Source: Shewanella insulae (GTDB lineage: Bacteria; Pseudomonadota; Gammaproteobacteria; Enterobacterales; Shewanellaceae). Taken from it: a stretch of DNA of 64,000 nucleotides. Location of the stretch: NCBI RefSeq assembly GCF_009831655.1, contig NZ_WRPA01000017.1, positions 1 to 64,000 of the forward strand. The letters run 5' to 3'. The translations under genes and the position numbers were made by a program. Numbering within the stretch: the stretch's first letter is position 1; each line of letters starts with the position of its first letter. This document shows positions 59,216-64,000 of the stretch, piece after piece. A model generated the notes under the pieces. It had not been told where the DNA came from and made no database searches. It saw only the letters and a program-made list of their open reading frames with translations.

Positions 59216-62200
59216 TCAATGACAACAGGCCAACGTATCCTCGAGCAGTTCGAGAAAGGCCTCACGACCGGCAAGCACAGCCTGCAGATCGCCTCGGCGA
59301 GCATCGGCCTCCACCTGACGGGCGAGCTCCACCAGCGCAATCATGCTGAGATTGCTGGCGGCCCCCTTTATGGCGTGAACGCTGGTGCGTATCGCGTCAC
59401 AATCTGCCGCCGCTATGCCCTCGATAAAGCCTTGTCTGTGCCTTTGCATCTCCTCGGCGAACACCTGAAGCACCTCGCCGAGCAACGCCTCGTCTCCCGA
59501 CATGAGCGCCAGGGCGCTATCGCGATCGAATAATGGGTTAGCGGTCTCGGCCGCCGCAGGCGCCTCAATGGGGTCTGGGTCATGTCCCAAGGTCACCTCA
59601 TAATTTTGCTGGCTCAGTGAGAGCCAACGATAGAGACACTCTTTCAAGTCTCCCAGCACCAAGGGCTTGGTCAGATAATCGTCCATCCCCGCCCGCATGC
59701 AGTGTTCTCGGTCGCCCTTCATGGCGTTGGCCGTCAGGGCGATGATTGGCACGGCGCAGAATTGACGCCCCCCCACCCCTTCACGAATGGCCGCCGTCGC
59801 ATGAAAGCCGTCCATTTCTGGCATCAGACAATCCATCAAGATCAGTTGGTAGGGGTTGCCCTGCTGCGCCGACAATACCTCCAGCGCCTCACGACCATTA
59901 CCCGCAACATCGGCCTCCACCCCGAGTTGCTGCAACATGCCTAAGGCCACCATCTGATTAACCTTGTTATCTTCTACCACCAGCACCTTGGGCTTATCCG
60001 GCAGACCCGTTTTAACTATCGGCTCAATCGCCGACTCGCTCACATCGTCATAGGGCTGATCCGACAGGGCGCGGATCAACTGACGAATGTTCAGTGGCTT
60101 CCCCAGATGGGCCACCCTGGCATCGCGCTTCTCAAACTCAATCTGTTGCCAATAGGAGAGCAGGGGCAGGACTTTGGCTTTATGGTGATCGGCGAGCTGG
60201 CGCCAGACACTCAGCTCCTCATCGAACGCCTCGTGCTGGGGGGCGAAGCTGTAGATAGTCACATCTGTCTCTGGGATCGCCGCCTCCTCCTTCAGGTAAT
60301 TCACCCTGGCTCCCCAGCTGCTCAGCAGATCCCCCAGCATACGTTCGAAGGCGCCTTGCTGACCCATGATAGTCACCCGAGCAGGCGACAATCCCTCACG
60401 CCAATCGACAAATCTATCCCCGTCGGGCAACTGCTGAGTCAGGGTAAAGCTGAAGATACTGCCCACCTCCTGCTGACTCTTAACCTTAATATCCCCGCGC
60501 ATCAACTCGCACAGGCGCTTGGCGATGGAGAGCCCCAGCCCGGTACCGCCAAACATACGAGTGGTGGAGCTGTCGACCTGAATGAAGGGATTGAATAGCA
60601 TGGCGAGCTTCTCTTCGGCTATGCCTATGCCGGTATCTTCCACCTCACAGGAGAGCAGCACCTCACCCGAGGCTGTCAGGCAATTGGAGAGCCTCAGGGT
60701 GATCCAACCCTCTTCGGTAAACTTGATGGCATTGCCCACCAGATTGACCAATATCTGACGCAAGCGACTGGGATCGCCGACAACAAAACGAAAGTCCAGC
60801 TGAGTTACATCCACGAACAGGGGCAGGTTACGCTCCTCCAGCTTGAGCGACACAGACTGCACGAAGAGATCCAACAGCTCCACCAGGTCAAACTCGATCG
60901 CCTCGATCTCAAACTTGCCCGACTCAATCTTTGAGAAGTCCAGAATATCGTTGAGCAGAGACAGTAGGGAGTCGGCGCTTCCCGAGGCCACATCCACATA
61001 GCGTTTCTGCATCGGCGACAGCTGGGTCTCACTCAGCAGATCTAAAATCCCTATCACCCCGTTCATGGGGGTGCGGATCTCATGACTCATGCAGGCGAGA
61101 AAATCTTCCTTGGTCTTGGCAGCCACCTCGGCCTTCTCCCGCGCTTCCGACAGGGCTAAGTTACTGAACTCCATCTCCTGGGCATAGGATTCTATCTTGC
61201 GCTCGTTGATCTTCATTCGGGTCAGATCTTCAACACAGATAAAATAACCCTCAACCATGCCATCGTCACCCACGTCCGGCACATAGGTAACATGGAAAAA
61301 TCGGGGCGCGCGATCCGAGTCTAAGGTTTCCACCTCAAACACCTGCTTATTACCCGCCAGCACCTCTAACTGATAGGGCTTTATCAGCTGGTAGACATCC
61401 CGGGGCAATACCGCCTCGACCTTCTGCTCCAACACCTCTTCTTCCGTCTTGCCTAGCCACTGCAGATAATGTTTGTTGATGAAACGATACCGGCCTTGAG
61501 CATCCACATAAGCCAGCTGAATGGGAATCACATTGGTGATGTTGTCGATATAGCGCCGCGACTTCTGTAGCTCAAACTGCTTCTGATTTCTGGCAATAAC
61601 CGCCTCGTTGTAACTGTTCACCAGCACGCCGAATTCATCTTCGCTGTCTAGGTTGATGGTCTTCTGGCCGCCAAAGGTCTCTATTTGACGCCGGATGCGG
61701 CCTATGGGCTCTAGCAACACCCTATGCTGTACATAAAGATTGACCGTAAGCAAGATAGCAAACCCCAACAAGAGAATGCCGACATAGTGGATCAACTCCT
61801 CGAAACTATAGGCCTCGATCTCACTGGCATCGTATCTTACATAGAGCACGTATGCCCTGAGCCGCTGTAACTCGGGGGCGATCAGATACACTTGCTGCAC
61901 CTGATGCACCATACTGCCCTCGCGCCAAACCTCCTTGGAGCTCTGTTTGTCGCTCACATGATTGACCATCTCCGCCAGTTCAGGCTCCAGGCTGCCCATC
62001 AGAGGGCTCCCCAGATATTGCCCCAGGTTATCGGCCACTATCTGCTTTTCTCGGGGGTCGAACAGCACCAGGCGCTTGATGCTCCCCTGAGCAGCTAGGC
62101 CGTTGATCACCCGGCGCATGTTACTAAAATCTGTGCTCGCCTCCAAGGCGAGCCTTAGCGAGACCGACACCTGGGCGATCTCATAATTCACCTGATGCTC

Positions 62201-62332
62201 GGTCCGCTCCGTCATCTCCTCATAGTAATAGAGGGCGATAAAAGAGGAGATGATCAGGGCGCACACTAAGGTGGCCAGATTCAGCTTATAGACAATGCCC
62301 TGGGCAATCTTATCCCTGTAGTCACGCCACAT
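59216..62332 (-). CDS. hybrid sensor histidine kinase with REC and Hpt domains
   Basis: A 1038-residue BarA/TorS-like sensor. Two membrane helices (about 18-36 and 184-205) enclose a periplasmic domain; HAMP (about 207-258) and a PAS domain (about 268-375) follow. The H-box SHEIRTP carries His417; the ATP-binding HATPase shows NLVGNAIKFTEEGWI and GGTGLGLSIAKRL. Then come a degenerate receiver (about 655-765), a true receiver with phospho-acceptor Asp834 (LMDCLMPEMDG) and an Hpt domain with His986 (HAIKGAASNL). This is a complete phosphorelay. It begins three bases after the solute-binding protein stop, so that protein may be its periplasmic input. Confidence 0.94.
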   Translation of the reverse strand: MWRDYRDKIAQGIVYKLNLATLVCALIISSFIALYYYEEMTERTEHQVNYEIAQVSVSLRLALEASTDFSNMRRVINGLAAQGSIKRLVLFDPREKQIVADNLGQYLGSPLMGSLEPELAEMVNHVSDKQSSKEVWREGSMVHQVQQVYLIAPELQRLRAYVLYVRYDASEIEAYSFEELIHYVGILLLGFAILLTVNLYVQHRVLLEPIGRIRRQIETFGGQKTINLDSEDEFGVLVNSYNEAVIARNQKQFELQKSRRYIDNITNVIPIQLAYVDAQGRYRFINKHYLQWLGKTEEEVLEQKVEAVLPRDVYQLIKPYQLEVLAGNKQVFEVETLDSDRAPRFFHVTYVPDVGDDGMVEGYFICVEDLTRMKINERKIESYAQEMEFSNLALSEAREKAEVAAKTKEDFLACMSHEIRTPMNGVIGILDLLSETQLSPMQKRYVDVASGSADSLLSLLNDILDFSKIESGKFEIEAIEFDLVELLDLFVQSVSLKLEERNLPLFVDVTQLDFRFVVGDPSRLRQILVNLVGNAIKFTEEGWITLRLSNCLTASGEVLLSCEVEDTGIGIAEEKLAMLFNPFIQVDSSTTRMFGGTGLGLSIAKRLCELMRGDIKVKSQQEVGSIFSFTLTQQLPDGDRFVDWREGLSPARVTIMGQQGAFERMLGDLLSSWGARVNYLKEEAAIPETDVTIYSFAPQHEAFDEELSVWRQLADHHKAKVLPLLSYWQQIEFEKRDARVAHLGKPLNIRQLIRALSDQPYDDVSESAIEPIVKTGLPDKPKVLVVEDNKVNQMVALGMLQQLGVEADVAGNGREALEVLSAQQGNPYQLILMDCLMPEMDGFHATAAIREGVGGRQFCAVPIIALTANAMKGDREHCMRAGMDDYLTKPLVLGDLKECLYRWLSLSQQNYEVTLGHDPDPIEAPAAAETANPLFDRDSALALMSGDEALLGEVLQVFAEEMQRHRQGFIEGIAAADCDAIRTSVHAIKGAASNLSMIALVELARQVEADARRGDLQAVLAGREAFLELLEDTLACCH

Positions 62333-62335
62333 TGG

Positions 62336-63286
62336 TTAATTCGCCCGATAGAAAAGTTCATCAACATGACCGCAATCGGATTCGATCGCCTCTATCTTGA
62401 CCAAGGTTTCACAGACGCTGTAACCCAACTGGGTCAGCTTATCCCCTTGAGCAAACAACTTATTCTGCTCCTCTCGGCTCAGCAGCTTGAGATCCGCCAG
62501 GGCTGCCTTAAAGTCTGCCGCCAGCAGGCCCTCGCGCTTAGCCATGATCCCTATTGCATCGTCCGGATGCTGCTGCAGATAATCCATCGCCATCTGCCAG
62601 GCCTGATGGATCTGCGCCACCAATTGAGGATGCTCTGCCAGGACACTCGAGGAGATAGACAGGGTATCCAACACCTCCTCGGGGATCTCCTTGGTGGAGA
62701 ACAGCTCACGATATTCGCCACTCGATTGTATCTCTACCGAATAGGGGGGATAGGTCACTATGGCATCGATCTTACCTATCCCCAGGGCACTTGCCGCCGC
62801 CCCCTGTTCGACATTGATCACCCTGACGTCATCAAGCTGCATATCGTGCAGCCTTAGCGCCCGCTCCAGCACGAAGATCCCCAGGGAGCTGACCTCGCAG
62901 CCGATAGTCTCGCCCTTGAGCGCCTGCATGCTCTCTATCGAACCGGGCGCTATGATCACGTCGCCACCATCTGAGTAGTCGGCCAGCAAGACAATTTTTA
63001 TCGGCTTACCTCCCAGAGGCGCCACCTGTATCGCCTCTATCATGGTGCTGGCAAAGCCATCCACATAACCGGTTAAATAGGCGCGCTGGGCATCGGATAG
63101 GGTCGACACCTGTACCAGCTCTATGTTGGCCCCTGCCGCCTCAAAGAAACCTTTCTGTTTCGCCAGATAGAGGAGTTCATAGCCGGGCCAAGGGTTTATG
63201 GCGATGGTGACAGGCTCTTCGACCTTCTTTTGACCGCAGCCTGCAAATAGCAGAGCCACAAGCAAGCAGATGATTCCCTTAATCAT
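62336..63286 (-). CDS. NMT1/SsuA-like solute-binding lipoprotein
   Basis: A 316-residue lipoprotein: lipobox LLFAGC with Cys at residue 16, then a type II periplasmic binding fold of the NMT1/ThiY/SsuA group (INPWPGYELLYLAKQKGFF near 30-48, GGDVIIAPGSIESMQAL). No ABC permease or ATPase is in the run; instead a hybrid kinase gene follows by three bases and a GGDEF gene lies just upstream. It is therefore more likely a ligand sensor than a transporter part. Start ATG 63286 has AAGGAA upstream; ATG 63307 overlaps the GGDEF gene stop. Confidence 0.85.
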   Translation of the reverse strand: MIKGIICLLVALLFAGCGQKKVEEPVTIAINPWPGYELLYLAKQKGFFEAAGANIELVQVSTLSDAQRAYLTGYVDGFASTMIEAIQVAPLGGKPIKIVLLADYSDGGDVIIAPGSIESMQALKGETIGCEVSSLGIFVLERALRLHDMQLDDVRVINVEQGAAASALGIGKIDAIVTYPPYSVEIQSSGEYRELFSTKEIPEEVLDTLSISSSVLAEHPQLVAQIHQAWQMAMDYLQQHPDDAIGIMAKREGLLAADFKAALADLKLLSREEQNKLFAQGDKLTQLGYSVCETLVKIEAIESDCGHVDELFYRAN

Positions 63287-63299
63287 TGACTGTTCTTCC

Positions 63300-64000
63300 T
63301 TAATCATTTTCTACCGTTAGATAGGCACCATCCTGATAACAGACTACGCGATTGCGCCCATCGGCCTTGGCCTTATACACAGCCTCATCGGCCAAGACCA
63401 ACAGGTGTGACAGATCGGCATTATGATGGTTGGCGGTGACCACACCGAAGCTGCCGGTTACCTCCAACCCCATGGGTTTAAGCCGCGCCAGCTTCATGCG
63501 CACGTCTTCGGTTTTTTCTCTGGCGATGGCTAAGCCACACTCCATTAGGATCACAAACTCCTCGCCCCCCATGCGTGCCACCAGATCTTCCTTACGAAAA
63601 CTCTCCTGTAACAACTTGGCCACAGCTTGCAATACGAGATCGCCGATATGATGGCCGTTGAAGTCGTTAATCTTCTTGAAGTGGTCCAGATCCAGCATCA
63701 CGATAGAGAGCTCTTTCTGGTGTCGTACCATGGCCGAGAGACTCTGGGCCGCGCGCTCGGCGAGGAAGTGACGATTGTAGAGGCCGGTGAGCTGATCATG
63801 CAGGGCCATAAACTTAAGCTTATCACTATGTTGTTTGAGTTGAATATGGGTACTGACCCGAGCGCGCACAATCGCCGGGCGGATTGGCTTGGTAATATAA
63901 TCCACCGCACCTATCTCCAGCCCCTTCTGCTCATCCTCGTCCGAATCTTTGGCGGTCACGAAGATAATGGGGATCTCGGCCGTCTCTGGGTTGGCCTTTA
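63300..64000 (-). CDS. response regulator with GGDEF domain, 3' part only
   Basis: The end of a REC-GGDEF protein; its N-terminus lies beyond the window. Visible are the receiver C-terminus (VTAKDSDED, GAVDYITKPI) and a full diguanylate cyclase domain: LYNRHFL, the active-site GGEEF in VARMGGEEFVILME, and the inhibitory site RKED five residues before it. It should make c-di-GMP when phosphorylated. It precedes the solute-binding and kinase genes, suggesting a three-gene signalling operon. Confidence 0.93.
   Translation of the reverse strand, partial: KANPETAEIPIIFVTAKDSDEDEQKGLEIGAVDYITKPIRPAIVRARVSTHIQLKQHSDKLKFMALHDQLTGLYNRHFLAERAAQSLSAMVRHQKELSIVMLDLDHFKKINDFNGHHIGDLVLQAVAKLLQESFRKEDLVARMGGEEFVILMECGLAIAREKTEDVRMKLARLKPMGLEVTGSFGVVTANHHNADLSHLLVLADEAVYKAKADGRNRVVCYQDGAYLTVEND

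Overview
The window looks like a chromosomal segment from a gammaproteobacterium of the genus Shewanella, probably one of the higher-GC marine species. This is inferred from gene content and order: the yrdA-aroE-hemF-tsaC-smg-dprA-def-fmt-rsmB-trkA block beside an rRNA operon, the hutHUC/hutI locus, GlyGly-CTERM secreted proteases and Shewanella-type intergenic repeats. No database search was possible.

Layout. Positions 1-450 hold the extreme 5' end of a 16S rRNA gene on the minus strand, with its leader, boxA and two tandem promoters. Positions 571-17396 are a housekeeping block: gamma-carbonic anhydrase-like yrdA, shikimate dehydrogenase, a truncated globin beside hemF, tsaC, a TopA-type zinc-ribbon protein, an M9 collagenase-like lipoprotein, smg, dprA, a LysM protein, def-fmt-rsmB, the potassium uptake pair trkA-trkH, rlmF and a secreted FliL-like protein. 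Positions 17608-32336 carry ubiC, a large secreted M6 metalloprotease, a GH63 glucosidase, membrane proteins (MarC, a ZIP-like His-rich protein, LysE, a YbdG-type mechanosensitive channel) and small envelope or metabolic genes. Positions 32487-37954 are the histidine utilisation locus, with a HutC operator palindrome between hutC and hutI.

Positions 37955-42480 are the accessory part. It contains repeat elements, an IS110-family (IS1111-like) insertion sequence with a candidate guide RNA region, an AT-richer KAP-family P-loop NTPase whose start overlaps the tail of a headless upstream reading frame, another repeat copy and a GDCCVxC-motif small protein. This is the region most likely to hold undescribed biology, possibly a mobile or defence-related locus, but the sequence alone does not prove that.

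Positions 42487-64000 return to chromosomal genes: a PDC-sensor membrane protein, an esterase with an atypical nucleophile motif, mtnC, two hotdog thioesterases, a solitary autotransporter-like beta-barrel, a long-chain acyl-CoA ligase, a GntR-ABC exporter operon divergent from a peptidase-ABC exporter operon that ends in a frameshifted small membrane protein, a GlxA-like AraC regulator, mog, and finally a run of a lipoprotein solute-binding protein, a hybrid histidine kinase and a REC-GGDEF diguanylate cyclase that leaves the window at its right edge.
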